NCBI GenBank assembly: GCA_946699565.1
Contig: CAMPDW010000015.1
Location: forward strand, 1-53,952
Length of the DNA: 53,952 nt
Direction of reading: 5' to 3'
DNA from: an uncultured Commensalibacter sp.
Lineage (GTDB): Bacteria; Pseudomonadota; Alphaproteobacteria; Acetobacterales; Acetobacteraceae
Shown: positions 26,946-36,722 of the stretch, piece after piece
Numbering within the stretch: position 1 is the stretch's first letter
How the letters are laid out: the number at the start of each line of letters is the position of its first letter
The notes under the pieces: model-generated
Seen by the model: only the letters and a program-made list of their open reading frames with translations
What the model was told of the DNA's origin: nothing
Database searches by the model: none
Program-made: the position numbers and the translations under genes

Positions 26946-27350
26946 TTAAGAATTTTTAGTATATAATATTTTAGGGTCAACAAGAGGGGTATTTACTTCT
27001 TCAATTATACCCATTTTCCAAGTATTAAAAAAACAACTTTTACGTCCTGTATGACAGGCTACGCCTTTTTGGTCAACGAAAAGTAATAACGTGTCTCCAT
27101 CACAATCAAAAAGAAATTGTATTAATTTTTGAGTCTGACCAGAACTTTCCCCTTTACGCCATAATTTTTGACGGCTTCGAGAATAATAACAAACTTGGTT
27201 AAATGTAAGGGTTTCAATGATTGCATCACGGTTCATCCATGCCATCATAAGCACTTCTTTAGTATCATATTGTTGAGCAATTGCAGGAATTAACCCATCT
27301 TGGTTAAATTTTATTTTGGCAAACAGAATGTTCAGATTAAAATTATTCAT
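26946..27350 (-). CDS. hisI: Phosphoribosyl-AMP cyclohydrolase
   Basis: A 134-residue cytosolic enzyme for the third step of histidine synthesis, opening the adenine ring of PR-AMP. Zinc ligands are probably Cys83, Cys99 and Cys106, with metal-binding Asp82, 84 and 86, seen in FDCDGDTLLLF and ACHTGRKSCF. The SRSRQKLWRKGESSGQ block contacts phosphate and ribose. There is no fused HisE pyrophosphohydrolase domain. It lies apart from other his genes and shares a unit with lpxB. The start at ATG 27350 fits the family. The 176-base divergent region upstream separates it from the glycosyltransferase gene. Confidence 0.95.
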   Translation of the reverse strand: MNNFNLNILFAKIKFNQDGLIPAIAQQYDTKEVLMMAWMNRDAIIETLTFNQVCYYSRSRQKLWRKGESSGQTQKLIQFLFDCDGDTLLLFVDQKGVACHTGRKSCFFNTWKMGIIEEVNTPLVDPKILYTKNS

Positions 27351-27526
27351 TATCTATATTTCAGTTGTTATAGAATCATATTTTTTACAATACAATTTGG
27401 AAAATAAGGTTTCTAGCTTTATTTATAAAATAATAATTTAAATAAAAAGGTGTTTGAATTTAATTATTTTTAATTATACGTTGATGCGTTAATAACTATT
27501 TATTCAATAAATAAGAACAGAATTAT

Positions 27527-28462
27527 ATGAGGACTTCTTCAATTAAAAAAATTCTATTTATTACGTCCACGCGATTAGGTGATGCCGTAATTTCAACAGG
27601 GTTACTTGACTATTTTTTGAAAACTTGTCCTGAAGCTAGATTTACGATAGCGTGTGGACCTATTGCTGCGAGTTTGTTTGATTCAATGCCAAGACGTGAT
27701 GAAACCTTGATTGTAAATAAATATCGTTTTGATTTTCACTGGCTTGTATTATGGGCAGAATGTGTAAAACAATCTTGGGATTTGGTGATTGATCTTCGTG
27801 GTTCTGGTTTAAGTTATTTTTTACGATCAAAGAAAAAAGTGGTTGTCAGGGGAGGAAGAATAAAAGAACATCGTGTTCAATATCTGGCTAAATCTTTGTC
27901 CTTACCTTATACGCCTTTACCTGTAATGTGGATAGAAGAAAAAGAGAAACAAAATGCTGCAAAAATATTACCAGATCATCATTATATAGCTTTGGCACCT
28001 ACTGCAAATTGGGTGGGAAAGATTTGGTCTATAAAACGTTTTATACAAGTTGCTGAAAAATTGCTGAAATTGGATCAAAAAAATAAATTTGTTCTTTTTT
28101 ACGGACCTGAAGAACAAGAAAAACGTATTGTAGAACCCTTGATAAAAGCAGGTTTGCCAATTATTGACTGTGGGGGTCACAATCAATTAACCGAAGTTGC
28201 TGCCTTATTATCACGTTGTAAAGGGTTTATAGGGAATGATTCAGGTTTGATGCATTTGGCAACCGCTTGTCAGATACCAGTCTTGGGTTTATTTGGACCA
28301 AGCAAATTATCGGAATATGCTCCTGCTGGTAAATATGCTCAAGGTTTGACAGCTTTAGGTAAAAATGAAACAGCTAGTATGGAAGATTTAACAGTCGAGG
28401 AAGTTTATGACGCTTTTGAAAATCTGTTAAAACGTTGGAAGCAAGATCATCATAATGGATAG
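27527..28462 (+). CDS. GT9-family heptosyltransferase-like glycosyltransferase
   Basis: A 311-residue member of the GT9 (ADP-heptose:LPS heptosyltransferase) family. FITSTRLGDAVISTGLLDYF lies at the N-terminus, LVIDLRGSGLSYF near 86, a central FVLFYGPEEQEK, and the donor-site block GNDSGLMHLATACQIPV with LFGPSK near 245. It should add heptose or a related sugar to core lipopolysaccharide at the cytoplasmic face of the inner membrane. It leads a plus-strand set with a GT4 enzyme and an asparagine synthase-like gene. The exact sugar cannot be told from sequence alone. ATG 27527 is the only reasonable start. Confidence 0.85.
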   Translation: MRTSSIKKILFITSTRLGDAVISTGLLDYFLKTCPEARFTIACGPIAASLFDSMPRRDETLIVNKYRFDFHWLVLWAECVKQSWDLVIDLRGSGLSYFLRSKKKVVVRGGRIKEHRVQYLAKSLSLPYTPLPVMWIEEKEKQNAAKILPDHHYIALAPTANWVGKIWSIKRFIQVAEKLLKLDQKNKFVLFYGPEEQEKRIVEPLIKAGLPIIDCGGHNQLTEVAALLSRCKGFIGNDSGLMHLATACQIPVLGLFGPSKLSEYAPAGKYAQGLTALGKNETASMEDLTVEEVYDAFENLLKRWKQDHHNG

Positions 28463-28492
28463 TAAATTTATAATGAAATTGAATTAAATAAT

Positions 28493-29532
28493 ATGAATAA
28501 CCAAAACAATTTGCGTATAGCTCATATTATGGCTGGTGCTGTTAATGGTGGCGCAGAATTATTTTTCGAAAGGTTATGTATTGCACAATATCTTCAAAAT
28601 TTGTCTATATTGCCCATAATACGAAAAAATTTTGAGCGAAAAAAAAAATTAATTAATGCAGGTTTAAAGCCGCTTGAATTAAAATTTGGTAGTCTATTAG
28701 ATTGGTCAACGAGGTATGAATTAAATAAGGCTTTAAAGGAATTTTCTCCAAAAGTAGCCGTGGCTTGGATGAATAGGGCAGCCTCTTTTATGCCAAAAGG
28801 TGCTTGGATAAATGTAGGACGTCTTGGTGGTTTTTATGATTTAAAATATTATAGACAATGTGATCATTTAGTTGGTAATACCAAAAAAATTGTAGAGTGG
28901 ATTAAAAATCAGGGATGGCCGGGAGACCGAGTTCATTATATTCCTAATTTTTCAAGAATATTTCACTCTTCGATTGCAATACGTCCATCTTATATCCCTA
29001 ATAAAGTTCCATTCTTATTAGCATTGGGCAGATTGCACGTTAATAAAGGATTTGATATTCTCATAAAAGCTATGCCTTATCTGAAAAACGTTCATTTGCT
29101 TATTGCAGGTGAGGGAGAAGAACGTCAAAAGTTGGAAAATTTAGCTAAAACTTTAAAAATTCATGATCGTGTTCATATGCCTGGATGGATCAAGGATATA
29201 TCCAACGTTATTATGGCTTGTGATATTCTTGTATGTTCTTCTCGTCATGAACCTTTGGGTAATATTGTTTTAGAAGGATTTTCGGCAACTAAACCAGTAG
29301 TTGCATTAGCTGCACAAGGACCTATGGAATTAATTGTTCATGGTATCAATGGGTTACTCACCCCTTTGGAAGATGAAAAAGCTTTGGCAAATGCTATTAC
29401 ATTTCTTATAGATAATCCAAGTTTATCCTATGAAATTGCAATTGCGGGTCATCAAAAACTTGAGAATGAATTTAGTCAAGAAATTGTTCTGCAAAAATGG
29501 TATGATTTTTTAACGAAAATTGAGAAAACGTG
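28493..29532 (+). CDS. GT4-family glycosyltransferase
   Basis: A 346-residue GT-B enzyme. The N-terminal domain reads IAHIMAGAVNGGAELFFERL, the linker has LLALGRLHVNKGFDILIKAM, and the retaining-GT4 donor block is SSRHEPLGNIVLEGFSATKP with an E-x7-E spacing near 258-266. It should add a sugar to a lipopolysaccharide or exopolysaccharide precursor. The stop TGA (29531-29533) overlaps the ATG of the next gene by one base, showing translational coupling. It follows the GT9 gene by 30 bases. Substrate is unknown. Confidence 0.85.
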
Positions 29533-31311
29533 ATGTGCGGCATAGCAGGAATTGCATTAAAAGAAGGCCATAGTATTTCTGAATATCAAAAACAGACCTT
29601 ATTACAGGCCTTGCGTCATCGAGGACCCGATGGAGATGGGGCATGGGAAAATCGATATATGGTTCTTTTACATACACGTCTTTCCATTATTGATGTAGAA
29701 GGAGGTATGCAACCTTTATCGAATGAAAGTTATCAGGTTCTTGTTGCTAATGGTGAAATTTATAATAGCCCAGAATTACGTGCATTTTTTAAAAATTATG
29801 ATTTTAAAACAGGAAGTGATTGTGAGGTAATTCTTCCTTTATGGCAAAAATTTCATGCAGATTATATCAATTCATTACGCGGCATGTATGGAATTGCACT
29901 TGTTAATATAGATGAAAAAACCCTCATTTTGACTCGTGACCCTTTTGGAATTAAACCTTTGTATTATACTTGTGTTGATCAGGGTGTTGTTTTTGCTTCT
30001 GAGGCGCAGGCGATTATTAAGGCAGGTTTTGTTAAACAAAAGGTTGTAAATCAATCAGTTGTTGACGCATTGTTACAATTGCAATTTACTCCTGGCCATG
30101 AAACAATTTATAAAAACATATATCGAATTTTACCTGGAGAAACTTTAATAATTCAAAATGGTGAAATTATTCAACGACATTCCATTTCATATCTTCAAAA
30201 TAAACAAGTAAGAATTGTAGACGAAAAGACGGCATTACACCAGCTTGATCAAGTATTGGAAAATTCGATTCGTATACATGAGCGTTCTGATGTGCCTTTT
30301 GGACTTTTTTTATCAAGTGGTATTGATAGCTCAATATTATTAAAGATGATGCAACGTCTTGGACGGATTGAACGCCTTCATGCATGGACAGCACATTTTG
30401 AAATAAATAATAATACTGGTTATGTGAAAGATGAAATAAAACAGGCAGCATTAATGGCAAAAGAAATTGGTATTACGCATCATTGTGTTACTATAAAACA
30501 GCAAGAAGTTTTCGAATATTTACCTCAAATTATTGCATGTATAGATGATCCTGTTGCTGATTATGCAATTATTCCAACTTGGTTTCTCGCAAAAGAAGCC
30601 AGATCTACTGTTAAAGTTATTTTGTCTGGCGAAGGTGGTGACGAATTATTTGCTGGTTATGGTCGATATCGTAAGGCAGCAAGATCTTCTTGGTTGGGTG
30701 GTAAAAAACTTTATTGCAAAGGTATTTTTGATAAGGAAAAAATTTTCCCCCACTCTATTTTAAGTGAATGGGAAAATTATTTCAAGTCACAATACAGATT
30801 ACTGGATAAAAAAAATTCTCGCTTGGAGAATGCTCAAAAAATAGATTTGCAAGATTGGGTGCCTAATGATCTCTTAATTAAGCTTGACCGTTGTCTTATG
30901 GCGCATTCAATTGAGGGAAGAGTTCCTTTTTTGGATAAAAAAGTAGCTGAATTTGCATTTAGTCTTGATGATCATCTGAAAATAAGAAATGGGCAAGGAA
31001 AATGGATATTACGTAAATGGCTTGAATGGCAATTCCCTCATGCGCAACCTTTTGCTAAAAAAACTGGATTTAACGTTCCGATTGGTTTGTGGATTGAACA
31101 AAAAGCTCATGAATTAGCCAAAGTAGTAGCTTGTCAGTCAGATATTAGAAAAAAAATTTCCCAGTCAAATATTGTATCTTTATTTGAAAAAGCATCTGGA
31201 CGTAAAGAAAAATTTATGGCTTGGAATATTTTATTTTATTCACTTTGGCATCAGGTGCATATTGTTGGGAAAAATCCACGGGGAAATGTTTTTGAAGTAT
31301 TAATGGATTGA
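29533..31311 (+). CDS. asnB: Asparagine synthase (glutamine-hydrolysing)
   Basis: A class II amidotransferase of 592 residues. The start must be ATG 29533 so that Cys2 becomes the N-terminal nucleophile (MCGIAGI). A GTG at 29530 would bury it. Glutaminase-domain blocks are RHRGPDGDGAW, HTRLSIID and VANGEIYNS. The synthetase domain has the pyrophosphate loop FLSSGIDSSIL near 255 and GEGGDELFAGYGRY near 365. It amidates aspartate or, when found in glycan clusters as here, may amidate a sugar acid. The tight coupling to glycosyltransferases favours an envelope role, but plain asparagine synthesis is also possible. Confidence 0.9.
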   Translation: MCGIAGIALKEGHSISEYQKQTLLQALRHRGPDGDGAWENRYMVLLHTRLSIIDVEGGMQPLSNESYQVLVANGEIYNSPELRAFFKNYDFKTGSDCEVILPLWQKFHADYINSLRGMYGIALVNIDEKTLILTRDPFGIKPLYYTCVDQGVVFASEAQAIIKAGFVKQKVVNQSVVDALLQLQFTPGHETIYKNIYRILPGETLIIQNGEIIQRHSISYLQNKQVRIVDEKTALHQLDQVLENSIRIHERSDVPFGLFLSSGIDSSILLKMMQRLGRIERLHAWTAHFEINNNTGYVKDEIKQAALMAKEIGITHHCVTIKQQEVFEYLPQIIACIDDPVADYAIIPTWFLAKEARSTVKVILSGEGGDELFAGYGRYRKAARSSWLGGKKLYCKGIFDKEKIFPHSILSEWENYFKSQYRLLDKKNSRLENAQKIDLQDWVPNDLLIKLDRCLMAHSIEGRVPFLDKKVAEFAFSLDDHLKIRNGQGKWILRKWLEWQFPHAQPFAKKTGFNVPIGLWIEQKAHELAKVVACQSDIRKKISQSNIVSLFEKASGRKEKFMAWNILFYSLWHQVHIVGKNPRGNVFEVLMD

Positions 31312-31326
31312 TAAAGGATTCGATTT

Positions 31327-32646
31327 GTGCATTACGATATGATTATTAAAAACGGTGTCTGTGTTTTACCTTGGGGTCAATATAAAGCTGATATTGGTAT
31401 CATTGGAGGACGTATTGAATCCTTGTCAGTTCATGCAGGCGATGAAGCTGGCAAATTTATTGATGCAAAAGATCTTTATGTTTTACCAGGCTTGATGGAT
31501 TGTCATGTACATTTCCGTGAACCAGGAAATTCTTTGGTTGAAACGATTGAAACAGGGACTAAGGCTGCTGCAATGGGTGGTTTGACCACTGTTTTTGATA
31601 TGCCGAATACTAATCCTCCTATGGTTGATAAAGAAATGGTTGTCTGGAAACAAAAAAGAGCTCAAGAAACAAGCTGGGTTAATTTTGGATTTTATGTTGG
31701 TGCTACAAGAGAAAATACAAAAGATCTTGCTGAGCTTGAAATATTAAAAGGTGTTTGTGGTATAAAGGTTTATTCGGGTTCTTCAACTGGTTCTTTAATT
31801 GTTGAAGATGATAAAAGTCTTGAAAAAATTATGCGACAAGGTCATCGTCGTATTTGTTATCATGCAGAGGATGAATATCGCTTACAAGCACGTAAAAAAT
31901 TATTCTGTGAAGGCATGCCTTATGAAAATCATCGTTTATGGCGGGATGAGGAATGTGCATTTCTTGGGACGCGACGTATTGTTAAATTAGCTCGTAAAAC
32001 GGGTCGCCCAGCGCATATTTTACATACTACGACTCAAGAAGAATTGGAATGGTTGGTTGATTATAAAGATATAGCAACGATTGAAGTGTTAGGAAACCAT
32101 TTAACCCAAATTGCGCCAGAATGTTATGAACGATTAAAAGGGTTAGCAGTGATGAATCCACCCATTCGGGATAAAAGACATTATGATGCATGTTGGAAAG
32201 CAATTGAAAATGGTGTGGTTGATGTTGTTTCTTCAGATCATGCTCCTCATGATCTAGAAACTAAGGCAAAACCATGGTTATGCTGTCCATCAGGTATGTT
32301 GGGTGTACAGACTCTTGTGCCCCTTATGTTGAATCATGTGAATGAGGGACGATTATCACTTAGTCGTTTGGTTGATGTAATGGCAGCCAATCCAGCAAGA
32401 ATATATGGCATGTCTACAAAAGGACGGATTCAGGTTGGTTATGATGCTGATTTTACTTTGGTAGATATGAAGGTTATACGTCAAATTACCAATGATTGGA
32501 TTGTATCACCTGCAGGTTGGACACCTTATGATCAAATGGAAATCAAAGGATGGCCTGTTGCAACCATAGTAAAAGGTAAAATTGTCATGCAGGATGATGA
32601 AATTTGTGGGCAACCTAATGGAGATTTGGTAGATTTTTTACCATAA
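31327..32646 (+). CDS. pyrC: Dihydroorotase (type I)
   Basis: A 439-residue amidohydrolase closing carbamoyl aspartate to dihydroorotate in pyrimidine synthesis. Zinc ligands are in DCHVHFREPG near 58-67, the lysine of GIKVYSGSSTGSL near 145, HAED near 178, HILHTTT near 230 and the Asp of SSDHAPH near 303. The chosen start is GTG 31327, with AAGGA about ten bases ahead. ATG 31339 is an alternative. It follows asnB by 15 bases and may share a transcript with it, though the roles differ. Family members without dihydroorotase activity exist, but all metal ligands are present. Confidence 0.9.
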   Translation: MHYDMIIKNGVCVLPWGQYKADIGIIGGRIESLSVHAGDEAGKFIDAKDLYVLPGLMDCHVHFREPGNSLVETIETGTKAAAMGGLTTVFDMPNTNPPMVDKEMVVWKQKRAQETSWVNFGFYVGATRENTKDLAELEILKGVCGIKVYSGSSTGSLIVEDDKSLEKIMRQGHRRICYHAEDEYRLQARKKLFCEGMPYENHRLWRDEECAFLGTRRIVKLARKTGRPAHILHTTTQEELEWLVDYKDIATIEVLGNHLTQIAPECYERLKGLAVMNPPIRDKRHYDACWKAIENGVVDVVSSDHAPHDLETKAKPWLCCPSGMLGVQTLVPLMLNHVNEGRLSLSRLVDVMAANPARIYGMSTKGRIQVGYDADFTLVDMKVIRQITNDWIVSPAGWTPYDQMEIKGWPVATIVKGKIVMQDDEICGQPNGDLVDFLP

Positions 32647-32687
32647 AACTGCTTCTCATAGAATCTTTTAAAGTAAAGGAACATCCA

Positions 32688-33068
32688 ATGAAAAAGATTA
32701 TTCTATCAACCTTAATTGGACTGGGGACGACGATCATAGTATCCTCAACATATGCTCAAGATTGGGCGAATTCTTGTGGTAATGAACCAAAATTACCAGT
32801 CATTAATGTAAGTAATGTTACAAAATATAACGCTAGTGTTGAACAGTTTAACACATATAATAAAACTGTACGTACTTATTATGCTTGTTTTTCAAAACAA
32901 GCCCATGCAAAACAGCTCGCGATTAGTCAAAAAGCTAAAACTGAAATGGAATCGATACAAAAAGTAAGTTCCGAAATGAATACACGTATTACAGCAAATC
33001 TGACTAAATTACGTGCAGTTATTGTCGCGGGAGGTAAAAAATTAAACGCTGGTTCAAATTCAAAATAA
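32688..33068 (+). CDS. Small secreted protein, 126 residues
   Basis: The protein starts with a signal peptide (Lys2-Lys3, hydrophobic 4-20, cleavage after STYAQ near 24). The mature part of about 100 residues is mostly helical in character, rich in Ala, Lys, Asn and Thr, with two Cys (one in SCGNEPK and one in YYACFSKQ) that may form a disulfide. AGGAACATCC precedes the ATG. I do not know the family. A small periplasmic protein of this kind is common next to envelope genes in acetic acid bacteria. Confidence 0.75.
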   Translation: MKKIILSTLIGLGTTIIVSSTYAQDWANSCGNEPKLPVINVSNVTKYNASVEQFNTYNKTVRTYYACFSKQAHAKQLAISQKAKTEMESIQKVSSEMNTRITANLTKLRAVIVAGGKKLNAGSNSK

Positions 33069-33124
33069 AAAAATAAAATTTTTTCATTTGAAATTATAGT
33101 TATTATTAAAAGGAGAAGCTGTAA

Positions 33125-33811
33125 GTGTCAGAAGACTTGTACAAAGAAATTGATGCAGATATACGTATGGAAAAATTGCATTTTTTTTTGCAACGTTACG
33201 CAAAGGTGGCAATTATTATTATCGTTGTTGGTTTAATTGTGTTTGGATTGGTTCAATTTAAACAATGGCAACATCGCAAGACCATTATAAATGCATCAAC
33301 ATCTTATTTACAGGTTTTGCAGCAGATATCAATGCTTCCTCCAGATTCAAAAAATAATAAAGATCTGGATCAAATTATTGAACAGCTTAATCAGTTATCT
33401 AATCATGCACCTCAATCTGTTCGGGCATTAGCTCAGTTGAAGCAAGCTTCTTTGCTTGTTGATCAAAAGAAGATTGAGGAAGCATCAGCAATTTGGGAAT
33501 CTTTAAGGTTTGACAAAACGGCTTTACCTGACTTTAGAAATCTTGCAAATTTATTGTGGATTGAAAACCATCTTGATAGTGCTAATGTAAAGGTTTTATA
33601 CAATCGGATTAAGGAGTTAACAAATCAAAAAACACCTTGGTATGTACTGGCAAGTGAATGTGAAGCTATGTTAGATTTAAAAACAGGCAAACTTATTGAG
33701 GCAAAACAAATTTTTGGACGTTTGTCAGCCGATGTTAATGCAAGCCCAGAAATCAGGAAAAGAGCAGGGATGATGTTGCAAATTATTGCTGTAAATAAAA
33801 AGGGGTCATGA
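33125..33811 (+). CDS. Membrane-anchored TPR protein (YfgM-like)
   Basis: A 228-residue protein with a short cytoplasmic start, one transmembrane helix near 27-47 (VAIIIIVVGLIVFGLVQF), and a periplasmic helical domain with TPR-like repeats (LAQLKQASLLVDQKKIEEA and later). It matches the YfgM/TPR_21 group that lies directly before bamB in many proteobacteria and helps outer-membrane protein delivery. GTG 33125 is chosen because AAAGGAGAA lies just upstream. The next gene overlaps its end by four bases. The operon order TPR, bamB, der is widely kept. Confidence 0.88.
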   Translation: MSEDLYKEIDADIRMEKLHFFLQRYAKVAIIIIVVGLIVFGLVQFKQWQHRKTIINASTSYLQVLQQISMLPPDSKNNKDLDQIIEQLNQLSNHAPQSVRALAQLKQASLLVDQKKIEEASAIWESLRFDKTALPDFRNLANLLWIENHLDSANVKVLYNRIKELTNQKTPWYVLASECEAMLDLKTGKLIEAKQIFGRLSADVNASPEIRKRAGMMLQIIAVNKKGS

Positions 33812-35187
33812 TGGATAACGTTATATCTCAACAAGGAAGATTTTCACGTCGTTCGGTTCTTTTGACTGCAGTAAGCAGTATGGTGGTTGCTGCCTGTGGG
33901 CATAAAGATAATAAACCCATAATTATTGGTAAGCGTATCGATGTATTTAGCTCAGGTGCAGGGTTAATGGTTGATCATAGTGATAAAACACCAATTATCA
34001 TCCCACCACCGCTTATAGATCAAAAATGGATGCAAGAAGGGAGAACCCCAGATCATGCTTCAGTTCATAGTGCAGTAGGTGGAGTTCGTAAAATGTGGAG
34101 TTGTAGCATTGGTGCTGGTAATTCAGAACCAAGTCCTTTGGCATTTATGGCGCTTGGTCCAAAAGGAAGAGGAATTATTAATACAACACCCGTTGTTGAT
34201 GGAAATAATTTTTTTACAGCTGATGCTTTTGGAAGGGTAACGGCTTTTGATTGGCAATCGCAAAAATTACTTTGGCGATTAAATCCTAAAAAAAAGAAAT
34301 CCAGATCTAGTAATCTTGGTGGCGGAATAGGTCTGACTGACGATGCAGTATATATTGTTGATGGTGAAGCAGAGACATTAAAGGTTGACCGTCAAACTGG
34401 GAAAATCAAATGGCGTGTTAATTTGGGAACACCAGGTCGCTCCGCGCCTACGATCGTAAATCATTCATTACTTTTTGGAACAATTGATGGGCGATTATTT
34501 TGTTTAGATTCAAAAACAGGTAATCAGCTATGGTCTTATAACTCTGGTAGTGTTCAGACCAAATTATTTGGACAACCAGCGCCAGCTTATTCCGAAGGTA
34601 TAGTTATAGCTGGATTTGGATCAGGCGATTTAGTTGCATTACGTGCTAACACAGGTGAACAAATATGGACTGATACACTTGGACGAAATGGACGTAATGC
34701 ACTTGTTGATTTTTCGGCAATTAGTGCATTACCTGTTATCGTCAATGGAACCGTATATGCCATTAGTGTTGGTTCTATCTTGGTTGCCTTGGATTTAAGG
34801 TCAGGTCGTCGCATATGGGAACGAGAGGTATCAGGTCAAAATTCAATGGTTGTAGTTGGAGATTGGTTATTTGTATTATCTCTTGACCAACAATTGGCTT
34901 GCCTTGATCGAATAACTGGACGTGTGCGGTGGGTAACTCAATTACGTCGCTTCAAAAATATGCAAAAATACAAAGATCCAATTGCATGGTACGGTCCTGT
35001 ATTGGCGGGTGGTCAACTTATATGTATAAGTGATTTTAATGATATAGGATTAGTAACTTTTAACCCAGCAAATGGTAAAATTACCAAGATTATTAAAACG
35101 GGAATAACGCCAGCTTTTGCCCCTTTGGTTGTTAAGGAACGTTTATTAATTGTTGGGCAAGATGGTAAATTAACTGCTTTTGGTTAG
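33808..35187 (+). CDS. bamB: Outer membrane assembly lipoprotein (PQQ-like propeller)
   Basis: A 459-residue lipoprotein with a lipobox ending VVAAC near residue 29, so it is anchored to the outer membrane by an acylated Cys. The rest is an eight-bladed propeller with repeats such as GRVTAFDWQSQKLLWRL, GKIKWRVNLG, TGNQLWSYNSGS, TGEQIWTDTLG and SGRRIWEREVSG. BamB helps the BAM complex insert beta-barrels. The RRS at the start is not a convincing Tat motif. It lies between the TPR gene and der, the order seen in gamma- and alphaproteobacteria. ATG 33808 or 33811 both work. Confidence 0.9.
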   Translation: MMDNVISQQGRFSRRSVLLTAVSSMVVAACGHKDNKPIIIGKRIDVFSSGAGLMVDHSDKTPIIIPPPLIDQKWMQEGRTPDHASVHSAVGGVRKMWSCSIGAGNSEPSPLAFMALGPKGRGIINTTPVVDGNNFFTADAFGRVTAFDWQSQKLLWRLNPKKKKSRSSNLGGGIGLTDDAVYIVDGEAETLKVDRQTGKIKWRVNLGTPGRSAPTIVNHSLLFGTIDGRLFCLDSKTGNQLWSYNSGSVQTKLFGQPAPAYSEGIVIAGFGSGDLVALRANTGEQIWTDTLGRNGRNALVDFSAISALPVIVNGTVYAISVGSILVALDLRSGRRIWEREVSGQNSMVVVGDWLFVLSLDQQLACLDRITGRVRWVTQLRRFKNMQKYKDPIAWYGPVLAGGQLICISDFNDIGLVTFNPANGKITKIIKTGITPAFAPLVVKERLLIVGQDGKLTAFG

Positions 35188-35199
35188 GAATAAATATAC

Positions 35200-36588
35200 G
35201 TGACGTTGGTTAAAAAAAATCCTATTATTGTAATTGCAGGTCGACCTAATGTCGGAAAATCTACTTTGTTTAATCGATTGGCGGGAAGACGTTATGCAAT
35301 CGTAAGTGATCAACCAGGAGTGACTCGGGACCGGAAATCAATTGAAGTTCAACTCAATAAACGTGCAGTTACGTTAATTGATACTGCTGGATGGGAAGCG
35401 AGCGATCCTAAAACGATTCATGGGCGGATGCGAATTTCTTCTGAACGGGCGATAGATTTAGCTGATATTATATTGTTTTGCGTTGATGCAAGAATAGGTA
35501 TAACGCCGGTTGATGAACATTTTGCTCAATGGTTAAGAAAACAAGGGCATAAAATTTTACTGGTTGTTAATAAAGCTGAAGGAAATGTAGGTAATGTTGC
35601 AGCCCTAGAAATGTATAAATTTGGTTTGGGTGAACCTGTCTCTGTTTCAGCTGAACATGGTGAAGGAATTCTTGATCTCATCGACCGAATTGATGCAATG
35701 CTTCCTCCTCAACAATTTCAAGAAGATCAGCATGGTGATTTAGAAATTGGGGATGAATATAGGCCTTTAAAATTGGCGATTGTTGGTCGTCCAAATGCAG
35801 GTAAATCGACCTTAGTTAATCAATTACTTGGTGAACAGCGTGTAATTACAGGACCCGAAGCTGGTTTAACCCGAGATTCAATTACAGTCATATTACATGA
35901 TGAACAAGGTGAAATTGAACTAGTTGATACTGCTGGATTAAAACGGAAAGCTAGAATTGACGAGAATCTAGAAAAAATGTCTGTTTTAGCCAGTATAAAA
36001 GCACTTAAGATGGCCGAAGTCATTGTTCTGGTCATAGATGCTGAATCAGGTGTTCATGAACAGGATTTACAAATTGCCCGTCTTGTAGAAAGAGAGGGAC
36101 GATGTTGTGTTCTTGCATTGAATAAGTGGGATATTTTAAAAGATAAGGCAATAATTCGTCAGAAAATAGCTGATAGAATTGAAATTTCACTTTCGCAAAT
36201 GCATGGTATTTCTGTTGTTGCCTTTTCCGCTTTGACTGGACGAGGAGTAAATAAACTTATTCCAGTTGTTCGTCGTGCTTATGAAGTATGGAATAAACGT
36301 ATTGCAACATGGGAGCTAAATCGCTGGTTTGAAACTGCAATTTTGCGGCATGCACCTCCTATGGTTGATGGACGCAGATTAAAACTAAGATATATTACGC
36401 AAGCAAAAGCTCGCCCTCCAACTTTTATATTATTTGGAACTAGAACCTCAAAATTACCATTGGATTATCAAAGATATTTAATCAATGGATTGCGAGAAAC
36501 ATTTGATATGTTTGGCACTCCTATTCGTTTACAGTTTAGAGATAGTAAAAATCCATACGTAAATGAAAAAGTAATGAAGCTTAAATAA
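35200..36588 (+). CDS. der: Ribosome biogenesis GTPase Der
   Basis: A 462-residue tandem GTPase for 50S subunit maturation. First domain: GRPNVGKST (14-22), DTAGWE near 66-71, NKAE near 124-127. Second domain: GRPNAGKST near 196-204, DTAGLK near 243-248, NKWD near 310-313. The C-terminal KH-like domain (RRLKLRYITQAKARPPTF) contacts rRNA. The start is GTG 35200, 12 bases after bamB, with TAGGAAT ahead. Length is standard. It is probably co-transcribed with bamB. Confidence 0.97.
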   Translation: MTLVKKNPIIVIAGRPNVGKSTLFNRLAGRRYAIVSDQPGVTRDRKSIEVQLNKRAVTLIDTAGWEASDPKTIHGRMRISSERAIDLADIILFCVDARIGITPVDEHFAQWLRKQGHKILLVVNKAEGNVGNVAALEMYKFGLGEPVSVSAEHGEGILDLIDRIDAMLPPQQFQEDQHGDLEIGDEYRPLKLAIVGRPNAGKSTLVNQLLGEQRVITGPEAGLTRDSITVILHDEQGEIELVDTAGLKRKARIDENLEKMSVLASIKALKMAEVIVLVIDAESGVHEQDLQIARLVEREGRCCVLALNKWDILKDKAIIRQKIADRIEISLSQMHGISVVAFSALTGRGVNKLIPVVRRAYEVWNKRIATWELNRWFETAILRHAPPMVDGRRLKLRYITQAKARPPTFILFGTRTSKLPLDYQRYLINGLRETFDMFGTPIRLQFRDSKNPYVNEKVMKLK

Positions 36589-36667
36589 CACATTTTTATA
36601 ATTATTTTGATATAAATGTAAAAATTTATCATACTTTTGCCTTAAATTTTGATAAAATCGAAACAGT

Positions 36668-36700
36668 AATAAAAGAGTCCAAACCTTTTATTGCTTTTTC
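36668..36700 (+). terminator. Weak AU-rich hairpin after der
   Basis: AATAAAAG (36668-36675) pairs with CTTTTATT (36685-36692) over a 9-base loop and is followed by gctttttc. The stem has one GC pair only, so it is a weak terminator candidate. It lies 79 bases after der and 22 before the next gene start. Confidence 0.35.
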
Positions 36701-36722
36701 AATAAAGAAAGGATTGCTTTTT

